NCBI RefSeq assembly: GCF_007279655.1
Contig: NZ_QKWN01000001.1
Span: forward strand, 186,001 to 250,000
Reading direction: 5' to 3'
DNA: 64,000 nt
Origin: Robertkochia solimangrovi
GTDB taxonomy: Bacteria; Bacteroidota; Bacteroidia; Flavobacteriales; Flavobacteriaceae
Shown piece after piece: positions 51,724 to 60,582 of this stretch; positions within the stretch are counted from its first letter, which is position 1, and each line of letters starts with the position of its first letter. The position numbers were made by a program, and so were the translations under genes. The notes beneath the pieces were generated by a model. The model had not been told where the DNA came from. It worked only from the letters and a program-made list of their open reading frames with translations, and searched no databases.

Positions 51724-52860
51724 ATGATCAATAAACGCCTGCTTGTAAAGAACCTTCTGGCTCATAACGACGAAAATAGTTTTTATGACAAGAAGCGCTT
51801 TATCAATATAGGTGACAAGGAAGGTAAAGCTAAATTCATCAAGCATATCTGTGCGCTTTCAAATTCCAACCCTAAGAACAATTCCTTTATTGTAGTGGGT
51901 GTCGAAGATGAAGACAATCGAATAGTAGGAGTTGATTTTTTTGATGACAGTAAACTTCAAAATCTGGTGAATGCCTATATCGAAAATCCCCCGATTATAT
52001 CTTATGAAAACATCCCCTTCCCTCAATTACCTGAAGGTAAAGTGGTCGGACTTGTCACGATACGATCAACCGGAAAGCTTTGTGCTCTAAAGAAGAATAT
52101 CTGGAAATACTGGGGCGGTAGTGTTTTCTTCAGAGACGGCTCGATGAGCATGCCTAAGGTATTTGATATTCACATCAGGGATGTGAATTCACAGATCGTT
52201 GCTGAAATAGAGAAACATGCGCAAAACAACATCGAACTCACACTGGACGGAGTTATCGATTTTATTAATTACCGTCATGCCGATCTGGAATCAAACTATA
52301 AAGTCTTTAAGGAGCAGTTCGTGGTCTGCTGGGCAGGACTGGCAAAGAAAATAAAAGATCGAACTTATTATTCAAGAGTTGATATCGAATTGATCAATGA
52401 ACAGGTTAAATTGTTCTATTCAGCGCTGGATGAAGTAGAGATCAGCGTTACTGATAATTCTTTTACTACCACAGAATATGTAAAACTTGGGTTAAACGGA
52501 CAAAAAAAATTCTACCCTTTGGAGGAAGTTGTTATTACATTTCGTGATAACGGACTTTATAAACTGGACAGTAAACTGATCTTTGAGCCACCGCAATACG
52601 ATCGCAAAATGCTGTATCATTTGTTTAATTCCAACAATGCTATCCTGGAACGACTTAAAAAACGACTTTCGTTAAGTGAACGTGACGAAAAAGACCTCAA
52701 GAATCTTCCCGCAACTCATCTGATCTGCTATTTGAACGGGTTTGAAGGTGCTAAGCAAATGTTAGAAGATTACCGATGGTTTGTCAAGGATCACGATAAA
52801 GAAACCTATCAGTCGCTCAAAGAAGCATTGCGAATACTTCGCAAAGTTCGCTATTCATAA
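51724..52860 (+). CDS. Schlafen/AlbA_2-type putative nucleic-acid-binding protein
   Basis: A 378-residue cytosolic protein. The N-terminal 150 residues fit the AlbA_2 (Schlafen) domain: a KFIKHICALSNSNPKNNSFIVVGVEDEDN segment (about 36-64) followed by IVGVDFFDD, the strand that carries the domain's conserved glycine. Eukaryotic Schlafen proteins with this fold cleave tRNA or bind nucleic acid; bacterial members are mostly of unknown role and often annotated as ATP-binding. The C-terminal 230 residues are helical without a motif I know. It sits alone after the 17-bp-arm inverted repeat. Its stop overlaps the convergent sugar-kinase gene by 10 bp. Confidence 0.75.
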   Translation: MINKRLLVKNLLAHNDENSFYDKKRFINIGDKEGKAKFIKHICALSNSNPKNNSFIVVGVEDEDNRIVGVDFFDDSKLQNLVNAYIENPPIISYENIPFPQLPEGKVVGLVTIRSTGKLCALKKNIWKYWGGSVFFRDGSMSMPKVFDIHIRDVNSQIVAEIEKHAQNNIELTLDGVIDFINYRHADLESNYKVFKEQFVVCWAGLAKKIKDRTYYSRVDIELINEQVKLFYSALDEVEISVTDNSFTTTEYVKLGLNGQKKFYPLEEVVITFRDNGLYKLDSKLIFEPPQYDRKMLYHLFNSNNAILERLKKRLSLSERDEKDLKNLPATHLICYLNGFEGAKQMLEDYRWFVKDHDKETYQSLKEALRILRKVRYS

Positions 52861-53801
52861 TCGGAAAGCCTTCGCAGATCCGGCATTGCCGGAATAGCTC
52901 CGTAATTTAATGTGGTAATTGCCCCTGCTTTATTCGCCAAAGTTGCCATGGTACAGAGCTTATTAAGATCATTCAATTCTTTTAACGGACTTTCATACTT
53001 GGATAATTGCCATAAAAAACAACCGACGAATGCATCTCCGGCACCGGTGGTATCCTTCGGATTCACCTTGATGCTATCAACCAATTCTGAGGAAGTTCCA
53101 TTACTGATCAAAACGCCATTGGCGCCCAAAGTGATCGCCAAGGACATTACGCCAAGATCATGCAGATCTGCACAAGCTTCTTTCAGGGCTTTGCGTCCGG
53201 TAATAAGCATAGCTTCCTCTTCACTGAATTTACCGAAATGTGTATGCCTGAGGTAAGGCATAACCTTTTCAACGAATATCGTCTCTCTTCCTTTCCAAAG
53301 ATCAATTCTGAAATTCGGATCAAAGCTGATCAAACTACCTGACGTAACAGCATCTAACAAGTGATTGTAATAGGCAGCTTCGAGTTCACCTCCTAAAAAC
53401 GATGTGGCGGCACCAAAATGAAAGATATCATTTACGAATTTCGTTCTGAGTTCAGGATTATATTTGAGCATGGCATCCGCCCCACGACTAAACACAAATT
53501 CCCTTTCACCAGTTTCATCAAGTGCGACAAATGCCAGCGTGGTAAACACATCAGATCGGGTTACAAATTGTGTATTGATACCAATCTCTGAAATGGTATC
53601 GATTAGAAAAGTCCCGAATGCATCCTTTCCAACACAACCTACAAAATACGAATTGCCTCCGAGCAGGGAAACTGCAGCTGCAACATTTGCCGGAGCTCCT
53701 CCGGCTTTCTTTGAAAAAACCTGAGCCTCAGCAAGAGCACCTCCCGGGGTTTCTGCCACAAAATCGATCAGCATTTCTCCAAAACAAATCACATTCTTCA
53801 T
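52851..53801 (-). CDS. PfkB-family sugar kinase (fructokinase-like)
   Basis: ATP-dependent ribokinase-fold kinase, 316 residues. GGAPANVAAAVSLLGG (about 31-46) is the first PfkB signature. DTTGAGDAFVGCFLWQL (about 250-266) is the second, with the catalytic Asp. The N-terminal ICFGEMLIDF is typical of fructokinases. Fructose is the most likely substrate, inferred from overall pattern only. There is no sugar-transport gene nearby. The gene is transcribed alone from the divergent region 53802-53922. Confidence 0.93.
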   Translation of the reverse strand: MKNVICFGEMLIDFVAETPGGALAEAQVFSKKAGGAPANVAAAVSLLGGNSYFVGCVGKDAFGTFLIDTISEIGINTQFVTRSDVFTTLAFVALDETGEREFVFSRGADAMLKYNPELRTKFVNDIFHFGAATSFLGGELEAAYYNHLLDAVTSGSLISFDPNFRIDLWKGRETIFVEKVMPYLRHTHFGKFSEEEAMLITGRKALKEACADLHDLGVMSLAITLGANGVLISNGTSSELVDSIKVNPKDTTGAGDAFVGCFLWQLSKYESPLKELNDLNKLCTMATLANKAGAITTLNYGAIPAMPDLRRLSDYE

Positions 53802-53922
53802 CTCACTGTAATAAACGATTATTTTAAAGATAGCGAAATTTAATTGAGTACTGCCTGCATCCTATAATTGAAAATCCATGCGTATCTTTATAGTCATTTT
53901 TAAATTTACGAAGAGAACTGAA

Positions 53923-54657
53923 ATGACGCAGAGAACTTATGTCATAGGAGATATTCATGGTGCATTGAAGGCACTGGATCAAGTATTGGATAAAGCGCCC
54001 CTGCAAAAGGGAGATAAACTTATCTTTCTGGGAGATTATGTGGATGGATGGAGCGAATCACCCGGAGTGATTGATCGGCTGATCGAGATTCGCGATAATT
54101 ATGAATGTATTTTTATTCGTGGAAACCACGATGATCTTTTTTTGAAATTCCTGTTGACCGGGAAGAAAAATGATCAATGGCTGATCCATGGTGGAAATGC
54201 CACCCTTGAATCTTATCAGGATATCCCGAATTGTAAGCTTGAAATTCACCGCACCTTTCTGGAATCTCTCGAGAACTACCATTTAGATGAACAAAATCGA
54301 TTGTTCCTACATGCAGGATTCACCAGTTTACATGGAATTGAAAGAGAATATTTCGAAGAGATGTTTTATTGGGATCGCAGCTTATGGGAAATGGTAAAAG
54401 CTCTGAATCCTAACCTTGACATTACCGATCCATTGTATCCGGACCGATTGAAACATTATCATGAGATCTTTATCGGCCATACTCCTACGACCCGAATAGG
54501 TTATGATGTTCCACTTAATTTCGCCTCTGTATGGAATCTCGACACCGGAGCCGCTTATATGAGTCCGCTAACCATTATGGATGTAGAAACCAAGGAATAC
54601 TGGCAAAGCGATCGCGTAAATAAACTATATCCTGATGAACCAGGGAGAAACCGATAA
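53923..54657 (+). CDS. serine/threonine-type metallophosphoesterase
   Basis: A 244-residue calcineurin-like phosphatase of the PrpA/PrpB type. The metal-binding motifs come in order: GDIHG (about 9-13), GDYVDG (about 37-42), GNHDD (about 68-72). The frame is open back to 53878 (15 more residues), but the ATG at 53923 (MTQRTYVIGDIHG) is the likely start, and a -7-like TATCTTTA is at 53883-53890. It probably dephosphorylates Ser/Thr or small phosphoesters; partner unknown. A hairpin terminator follows the stop. Confidence 0.92.
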   Translation: MTQRTYVIGDIHGALKALDQVLDKAPLQKGDKLIFLGDYVDGWSESPGVIDRLIEIRDNYECIFIRGNHDDLFLKFLLTGKKNDQWLIHGGNATLESYQDIPNCKLEIHRTFLESLENYHLDEQNRLFLHAGFTSLHGIEREYFEEMFYWDRSLWEMVKALNPNLDITDPLYPDRLKHYHEIFIGHTPTTRIGYDVPLNFASVWNLDTGAAYMSPLTIMDVETKEYWQSDRVNKLYPDEPGRNR

Positions 54658-54660
54658 AAT

Positions 54661-54688
54661 AATCCCCTGCTTTACAGCAAGGGATTTT
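54661..54688. terminator. convergent terminator hairpin
   Basis: AATCCC, mismatch, TGC, loop TTTACA, GCA, mismatch, GGGATT, then TT: a 9-bp stem with one mismatch and a short T run, just after the phosphatase gene and 16 bp from the convergent 173-aa gene end. Confidence 0.65.
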
Positions 54689-54703
54689 GTTAACTTTTGA
54701 TTT

Positions 54704-55225
54704 TCAAAGTCGGCCACCGTCTAATTTATCCTGCCATTCCAGCAACTTTTTCCATTTACCTTCATAAGCAAGTCGTGCTTGTTCATGCCAGGTTTCAGGA
54801 TCATGCACCACAAATCGTTCTCCTTCCGAGTCAAGTATTTCCTGACATCTTGCAACTGTGGTTTCTGAAAGATCCTTCCAGGTCTTAATTCCATGTTTAT
54901 GAAAAAGCTTTTCGATTTCCGGACCGATCCCCTCCACAACTTTCAGATCGTTTTCCTTAATGGATTTACCAAATACAGATTTTGCCAAAGCAGCATCAAA
55001 AGGTATCACCGCAGCTGCGGCAAAAGCAGCAGAAGTTTCGGCATTGCTTTTCGCAACGGTAAGTTCAGACCTGCATTTTGCCAGATCTTTTTCCAAAGAA
55101 ATATATTTGCTTTTCCATTCATCCAGTTCGGAAGTATTGCCGCCGGAAAGTAATTTCCCTAAAAGATAACCCAGGATCGCACAAATGACCCCTGTAATTA
55201 TTGGAATGATTAAACACCAGTTCAT
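54704..55225 (-). CDS. membrane-anchored helix-hairpin-helix protein
   Basis: A 173-residue protein with an N-terminal membrane helix (about 4-27, CLIIPIITGVICAILGYLLG). A coiled-coil follows (about 33-72), then a helix-hairpin-helix-like module (about 92-130, LKVVEGIGPEIEKLFHKHGIKTWKDL), resembling HHH_5/H3TH domains, and a charged C-terminus with WHEQARLAYEGKWKKL. Such domains bind nucleic acid or proteins; the membrane anchor is unusual. The OmpA-like gene lies 20 bp upstream on the same strand, so the two form a small operon ending at the convergent hairpin. Confidence 0.75.
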   Translation of the reverse strand: MNWCLIIPIITGVICAILGYLLGKLLSGGNTSELDEWKSKYISLEKDLAKCRSELTVAKSNAETSAAFAAAAVIPFDAALAKSVFGKSIKENDLKVVEGIGPEIEKLFHKHGIKTWKDLSETTVARCQEILDSEGERFVVHDPETWHEQARLAYEGKWKKLLEWQDKLDGGRL

Positions 55226-55245
55226 AATATATATTTATAAGTTGA

Positions 55246-56142
55246 TTAATTAATTGTTATCACCGTTCTTCGGTTCTCTGCCCGACCTTCTTCAGTCGTA
55301 TTATCAGCCACAGGCTCTGTTTCACCCTTAGAATCGACAGTAATCCTGTCTGCCGGGATTCCATGAGAGACGAAATAATCCTTAACGAACTGTGCGCGTT
55401 CCATTCCGAGTTTTTGATTGAACTCCGAAGAACTCTTATTATCAGTATGGCCTATGATATGACAACTAACATCATCAGACATATGTACATATTTTGCGAT
55501 CTGCACCACTTTCTCCCGTTGCGTATCCGTTAGCGGAAAGCTACTTTCACCATAATCGAAATGAACGACCAATGGACGGTCCCGGAGCAGTACTGCCAGA
55601 GAATCCAGCGTTGTTTCATTCATTTCAGCAGCTCCGGAAAACACAAATTGTACCGGACCATAATAAATACTATCCTGCTGAACAAGACTTGAACCCTCTT
55701 TCCCATAGAAGTTGATCTGTTTTGGATTGACACCTCTGGACACGAAATAATTTTTGATATGGGTCGCACGGGCAATACCCAGATTGGGATAAGGCGAGGA
55801 ATTGGTTTCACCGGCTTCATAGAGCCCGGTAATATCGATAAACTTACCTGGATTATTATTCAAATACACTTTTACTGAATCAACTCCATCCCTTACACCA
55901 CTTGAAAGCGGTCTGAGGATATCATAATTCGAATCATTAAAATTGAAGTTGTCATTCGTCGTATATGCAAAACTTCCGTCTGCATCCTGAATGTTCAAAG
56001 GGTTCGTTTTGACCGTGGTTGAAGGTGTCGCCACAGGAGTGACCACTACTTCAGAGACATTACAACACAGCCACCAATTCAAAATAGTTCCGACAATGAT
56101 CGTCAGTACTATACCAAATAGGTAAAGAGATTTTTGTGCCAT
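55246..56142 (-). CDS. OmpA-family protein with two OmpA-like domains
   Basis: A 298-residue envelope protein. The N-terminal helix (about 4-25) with WWLCC acts as an anchor or signal. A first, degenerate OmpA-like domain spans about 65-165 (VKVYLNNNPGKFIDITG then LGIARATHIKNYFVSRGVNP). The second, canonical peptidoglycan-binding OmpA domain spans about 190-298 (IIGHTDNKSSSEFNQKLGMERAQ, then SKGETEPVADN and AENRRTV). The tandem arrangement is visible by the repeated RA-x-x-(I/V)-K-x-Y-F-V-S pattern. It likely ties the envelope to peptidoglycan. Cotranscribed with the membrane HhH gene. Confidence 0.88.
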   Translation of the reverse strand: MAQKSLYLFGIVLTIIVGTILNWWLCCNVSEVVVTPVATPSTTVKTNPLNIQDADGSFAYTTNDNFNFNDSNYDILRPLSSGVRDGVDSVKVYLNNNPGKFIDITGLYEAGETNSSPYPNLGIARATHIKNYFVSRGVNPKQINFYGKEGSSLVQQDSIYYGPVQFVFSGAAEMNETTLDSLAVLLRDRPLVVHFDYGESSFPLTDTQREKVVQIAKYVHMSDDVSCHIIGHTDNKSSSEFNQKLGMERAQFVKDYFVSHGIPADRITVDSKGETEPVADNTTEEGRAENRRTVITIN

Positions 56143-56702
56143 TATAAGTTGTTGATTATTAATTCATTATAAATTTAATCAAAAAATGAGAAGAATCCCT
56201 TCACACACCATTTTATTTCCTGTTAAATACTGATCTTGAACAATTTGAATGCAAATGAGTATTGGTTAGCTGCCATGTGAATGGTCGGCGGTAGTATAAT
56301 CAATAGGGTATATGTTAGAATGTTACGTGTTACTCTGTGAAGATATAGGTTATTGGCGTCAGGAAGTAAGTAGTAAGTGGTTCGTTGGAGATTTTAATTC
56401 TTTGCATTACGGTTAGCCTAACCTGATGTCCAATTAACAGACCTGAAAAAGACTCTAATTCATACCGATTCCTGAACGGCATCCTCTGAGCCCAAAAAAA
56501 CCTGAGCCTGCGAAGAACACTTTCACCACAAGTCACTCAAGCATTAAGGATTAAAAGCCCTAAATAGCGACGACACTTACAGCGGCGCAAGCAGGCAACA
56601 ACACTCGACGCATGCGCAGCAAAGGATCCTTCCTCGCCGGTAGGCAGTATCGTCACTTTCCAGTGCGACTGCAGACGATAAGATTTTATCCTCCCTCCTT
56701 TT
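56143..56702. other. 560-bp intergenic region without a recognised gene
   Basis: No credible ORF (only a 68-codon frame at 56330-56536 with no family features). The first 200 bp are AT-rich. From about 56550 the base composition rises in GC, with GCGGCGCAAGC-type stretches unlike neighbouring intergenic DNA. Two small structures: GGTTAG-C-CTAACC at 56411-56423, and a hairpin TATCGTC/GACGATA (56648-56680) with an inner CAGT/ACTG. No tRNA, IS ends or direct repeats that I can see. Confidence 0.5.
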
Positions 56703-58133
56703 TCAATCAATTGAATTTCCCTCGGTGATCTTATCGATCATCCCTTTAAATATAAACCCATGAAACGGTAGTACTGCATACCAATACAGCCTTCCTGCTA
56801 ATCCCAGTGGACGGAAAGTTGCCGTTTGAACCAAGAGGTCACGTTCCAGACGAAATTCAAGCCAGGCTTCTCCAGGTAATTTCATTTCCGCAAAAAGCAA
56901 TAAACGTCCTTCCTGCTCATCGGCATACAAGACTCTCCAGAAATCGAGCGCATCACCAGACTCTATCATAGATTCGTTCGTTCTCCCTCTTCGCAGTCCT
57001 ACGCCACCTACTAACCTATCCATAAAGCCCCTTAATTTCCACATCCAGTTACCATAATACCAGCCATGCTGACCACCGATCATCCAAATCGCTTTTATAC
57101 ATGCCTTACGATCCTTCACCCTTTTCTTCCTGATATCCCTAAAACACCCAAATACCGGAACTTCCAGAAAATCCGATAGATTGATATTTAATCCGCTACT
57201 CACATAAGCATCCTTCCAACTGGAAACAACAGCATTACTTTCGATCTTTTTAAACGCCCTTTCCAGAGCCTCACGGTAACTGATGGCCTTAAGCTCCAGC
57301 ATATCCTGTAAACGGGTATCCCTGCAAACCACCTCAATCTTCATACTGTCGACAAGGGCTATTGCCAACATATAGGAAGTAGAGGTAACAAAATACAACC
57401 AGTACGATGATAACCTGGGGGTCATTACGGGAACTACAAGGATCGAACGCCTGAGTTTTCTCACCGCTGCAAATCCAAGCAACATCTGCTTATAGGAAAG
57501 AATGTCCGGCCCACCGATATCAAAATCCTGATCATAGGTTTGCGTATTGAATACCGTTTTAGAAAGCAACGTGATCACATCGGTAATACCGATAGGTTGA
57601 CATTTGGTATTCACCCATTTGGGTGCAATCATAACCGGTAGTTTTTCCACAAGATCCCTTATGATCTCAAAAGAAGCACTTCCGGATCCGATGATAATAC
57701 CGGCTCGTAAGGTAGTAAAATGAAATCCACCTTCTTTTAAAGTATCTTCAACCTGTTTTCTGGAAGACAAGTGCTCGGAGAGTTCTTCCTCATTCACGAT
57801 TCCACTGAGATAAACTACATGTTTGACCCTCGTGTGTTTTAAGCGGTTTCGAAAGTTACGTGCAGCCCTCAATTCGAGTTCACGATAATTTTTATTCCCG
57901 GACATCGAATGCACAAGATAGTATGCCCCGTCGATATCTTCTGGTATGTTAGCAAGGGTAGATTCGTCAAGTAGATCCAGAATGACTACACTGGTAGCAG
58001 CTCTTACGGATTCAGGAATATGAATTCGATCAGGATCTCTGACACAGCAAATCACTTCATGTCCTTCTGAGATCAGTACCGGTAAAAGTCGCTTCCCGAT
58101 ATATCCCGTTGCTCCTGTCAATAATATTTTCAT
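56703..58133 (-). CDS. NAD(P)-binding SDR with DUF2867 domain
   Basis: A 476-residue two-domain protein from ATG 58133 (MKILLTGATGYIGKRLLPVL); the frame is open seven residues further to 58154. N-terminal extended-SDR Rossmann fold (about 1-300) with GATGYIG and a HSMSGN stretch in place of the usual YxxxK. C-terminal DUF2867 (about 320-470), with RVLYADEQEGRLLLFAEMKLPGEAWLEF. The family includes putative NADH-binding reductases and epimerase-like proteins; substrate unknown. Nothing upstream ties it to a pathway. Confidence 0.88.
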   Translation of the reverse strand: MKILLTGATGYIGKRLLPVLISEGHEVICCVRDPDRIHIPESVRAATSVVILDLLDESTLANIPEDIDGAYYLVHSMSGNKNYRELELRAARNFRNRLKHTRVKHVVYLSGIVNEEELSEHLSSRKQVEDTLKEGGFHFTTLRAGIIIGSGSASFEIIRDLVEKLPVMIAPKWVNTKCQPIGITDVITLLSKTVFNTQTYDQDFDIGGPDILSYKQMLLGFAAVRKLRRSILVVPVMTPRLSSYWLYFVTSTSYMLAIALVDSMKIEVVCRDTRLQDMLELKAISYREALERAFKKIESNAVVSSWKDAYVSSGLNINLSDFLEVPVFGCFRDIRKKRVKDRKACIKAIWMIGGQHGWYYGNWMWKLRGFMDRLVGGVGLRRGRTNESMIESGDALDFWRVLYADEQEGRLLLFAEMKLPGEAWLEFRLERDLLVQTATFRPLGLAGRLYWYAVLPFHGFIFKGMIDKITEGNSID

Positions 58134-58237
58134 GCTTTCATCTTTCACGTTCATTTAAGGAAGATCCACTACCCGCAACCAACGCATCGAATGTCTTCTC
58201 TTAAAGATAACTAAAAAGATGGAGAAGTGAATCCATA

Positions 58238-58621
58238 TCAGAAGTCCTGATCGATTCGCCAGGGAGGATATAATCGGTTTAGCCCGGCATGATACAAAAT
58301 AATTCTATTTCCATCGGGGTCCTTTAATCGGGCCTCTCGCCATAACCAGGGCTGGTCTTCAGGCAATTCATCAAAAACGATACCCGCGGAGATCAGCATC
58401 TGAACGTGCATATCGAGATCTTCGCATTCAAAATACACCCAAATACCAGGTTCAGGAATTTCTTCCACAAAATGGAGTGAAAATGAACTATTCCCATCAG
58501 GACATTCGAACCTGGCATATTTCGGCAAAGCACTTACAATAAGTTTCAGTCCGAGTTTTTGGTAAAACGGAACCGAAATATTCAGATCTGCAGAAGGCAC
58601 TGTAATCTGGTTCAAATTCAT
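58238..58621 (-). CDS. VOC/glyoxalase-family protein
   Basis: A 127-residue single VOC module: LNQITVPSADLNISVPFYQKLGLKLIV opens the first beta-alpha-beta-beta-beta unit, and the second ends in EARLKDPDGNRIILYHAG with the usual metal-side Glu/His positions. Such proteins include glyoxalases, dioxygenases and antibiotic-binding proteins; the type cannot be settled. It starts 4 bp after the bestrophin stop and is probably cotranscribed. Confidence 0.85.
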   Translation of the reverse strand: MNLNQITVPSADLNISVPFYQKLGLKLIVSALPKYARFECPDGNSSFSLHFVEEIPEPGIWVYFECEDLDMHVQMLISAGIVFDELPEDQPWLWREARLKDPDGNRIILYHAGLNRLYPPWRIDQDF

Positions 58622-58625
58622 GGGA

Positions 58626-59534
58626 TCACATTATATACTCTCCGTCGACACTTTGAACGGGTTCAGGAATATCTTTTTCATTAAGAGCTTCCAGTAAATT
58701 GATCTCGATGGTTCGGGTGATCTGATTTAGAGGAATACCAGTTATGATATCATCAAACGGATTCAACAGGGTTATCCCTATTTTCTGTGTTGTGAGGAAT
58801 ACATAACCGACCAGCGTTCCTACAATGATCGAATAAGCCCCCAGACTTCCTGCAGAAGCGAGCGTCACAAAAACGATAAAGATCCAGGTAAAGAGCTTGG
58901 TATAATAATTATAGGTTGTTGGAAAAACCGTATTGGCTATACGCTCAGATTTCCCCATTCCATCGCAGAAATTAACCAACATTTTATTGAGCTCAATAAA
59001 CCGAAAACCATCAATATCGCCTGAACTGTACACCTTATTTAATTCACGTGTTTGTATGTTGAGAATTGCATTGGCTTTATTACTCTCTGAACGCACATGT
59101 GAGACTTCGTCTTCAGAAATATATTTGATATATTCTTCTTCAACAGATTTTCGCAATCCTTGCTTCAAAGCATAAAGGAAAGCAATATGACGATGCACCA
59201 TCTCCCTGATCACCCTATCAGGTTCCGGCCCTGTATGGTTTGTTTCGATAAAATATATCACCTGGCGAGCCCAGGTCCTGGAATCATTTACCAAGGCTCC
59301 CCAGATCTTTCTGGCCTCCCACCACCGGTCATAAGCCTGATTATTTTTAAAACCGATGAAAAAAGCAAGGGCTGTACCGAGTACGGAAGGGATCAGTACC
59401 GGAATTCCGATTTTCGAATCGGGAATTAACAAATACAACACATAGGTTGAAACACAAAGGGTAAGGTCCACTAAAAAATGACTACCGGTACCGGAAACAA
59501 TATTATGAATATTGACTCTGTTCGAAATGAGCAT
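58626..59534 (-). CDS. bestrophin-family anion channel
   Basis: A 302-residue homologue of bacterial bestrophins (pentameric ion channels; KpBest-type). N-terminal helices (about 20-65, LTLCVSTYVLYLLIP) precede FKNNQAYDRWWEARKIWGALVNDSRTWARQ (about 62-91), the family signature. Further helices lie at about 208-255 (FTWIFIVFVTLASAGSLGAY), and NPFDDIITGIPLNQI near residue 260 is the conserved C-terminal motif. Bacterial members studied conduct sodium, human ones chloride. It lies upstream of the VOC gene. Confidence 0.92.
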   Translation of the reverse strand: MLISNRVNIHNIVSGTGSHFLVDLTLCVSTYVLYLLIPDSKIGIPVLIPSVLGTALAFFIGFKNNQAYDRWWEARKIWGALVNDSRTWARQVIYFIETNHTGPEPDRVIREMVHRHIAFLYALKQGLRKSVEEEYIKYISEDEVSHVRSESNKANAILNIQTRELNKVYSSGDIDGFRFIELNKMLVNFCDGMGKSERIANTVFPTTYNYYTKLFTWIFIVFVTLASAGSLGAYSIIVGTLVGYVFLTTQKIGITLLNPFDDIITGIPLNQITRTIEINLLEALNEKDIPEPVQSVDGEYIM

Positions 59535-59618
59535 AATGCAACTGGATCGTTAGATATTATGGTTGAAGGTACGAATTAAAAAAATAAACATTTGGCTTTT
59601 CAATAGTCATGAACCCGG

Positions 59619-60464
59619 CTATGAATATCTTTTTAATTCAAAAAGTGTGATTTCAGGTCTGACATTGAATCGTATTTGCCAAAGATTCCCCAAAGCCCTG
59701 TTTATATATAACATCCTACCATCATAGAGATCGATCTTACCGCATGTATACCTTTTGTTTTTTACAGGTATTACAGGCGCTGGAAGGAAAGGTGGTTTAC
59801 ATTGTCCGCCATGGGTATGACCTGACAGAATCCAGCCTTGATAATCGTTCCATACATCAAGGTCGCAAACGTCCGGATTATGACACAATACAATCGTTGG
59901 TTTGGCAGGGTCATGTTCAGACATGACCTTTAAAGGGTCGAAATTCAATGCCCAATAATCATCGAGTCCGATAATATTTAATCCATTGAATAGCCATTGT
60001 TCATTTTTAAGAACCTTGATCCCATGATCTTCCAACAGGCTAGATACATGATCTGCAACCTCCTGCTGGGCATAACCAACACCATAATCATGATTACCCA
60101 GAATACCAGCAGTACCCAGCTTACCCTGAACTGCAAACGGTAACACCTCCTTCAATTGTGAAAATTGAGAATCGTTTTCGTAAGTTATGTAATCTCCGGT
60201 ATATACAACGAAGTCTGGTTCGAATTTCTGTGCTTGCTGAAAGGAATCAATAATATATTGATAATCAAAACGATCTCCCACATGAATGTCACTGATCTGC
60301 ATCAGCAATTTTCCATCCAGATGTTTCGGAAGATTTTTAACCGGCATTTTCACCTTCACAAATTCCAGCCAGAAAGGCTCCACCTGCCATGAATAAAGAC
60401 CTCCTAATACACCAACTCCAATCAATCCGAAGAATCCTCTTTTAATGAATTTCCTTCTACTCAT
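59619..60464 (-). CDS. Tat-signal metallophosphoesterase (YkuE/YaeI type)
   Basis: A 281-residue calcineurin-like phosphoesterase. The N-terminus MSRRKFIKRGFFGLIGVGVLGG is a twin-arginine-like signal, so it is probably on the outer face of the inner membrane. Metal motifs: SDIHVGD (about 54), YTGDYI (about 91), GNHDYG (about 121), LCHNPD (about 194), GHTHGG (about 216). YaeI and YkuE act on lipid-linked or nucleotide phosphates. There is no operon partner. Confidence 0.9.
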   Translation of the reverse strand: MSRRKFIKRGFFGLIGVGVLGGLYSWQVEPFWLEFVKVKMPVKNLPKHLDGKLLMQISDIHVGDRFDYQYIIDSFQQAQKFEPDFVVYTGDYITYENDSQFSQLKEVLPFAVQGKLGTAGILGNHDYGVGYAQQEVADHVSSLLEDHGIKVLKNEQWLFNGLNIIGLDDYWALNFDPLKVMSEHDPAKPTIVLCHNPDVCDLDVWNDYQGWILSGHTHGGQCKPPFLPAPVIPVKNKRYTCGKIDLYDGRMLYINRALGNLWQIRFNVRPEITLFELKRYS

Positions 60465-60582
60465 TCAGACAAGGATATTATATCATTCATAATTTACGTA
60501 TACAGTATTGAAAATAGTTTAAAAACAACCAATGATCCCCAAATAACGATATTGAATATATCCCACAAAATATCGCGTATTC

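Noticed and set aside
56330-56536. 68-codon minus-strand frame in the orphan region
   Set aside because: No recognisable family, composition unlike coding neighbours, no ribosome site that I could identify. Kept as non-coding.
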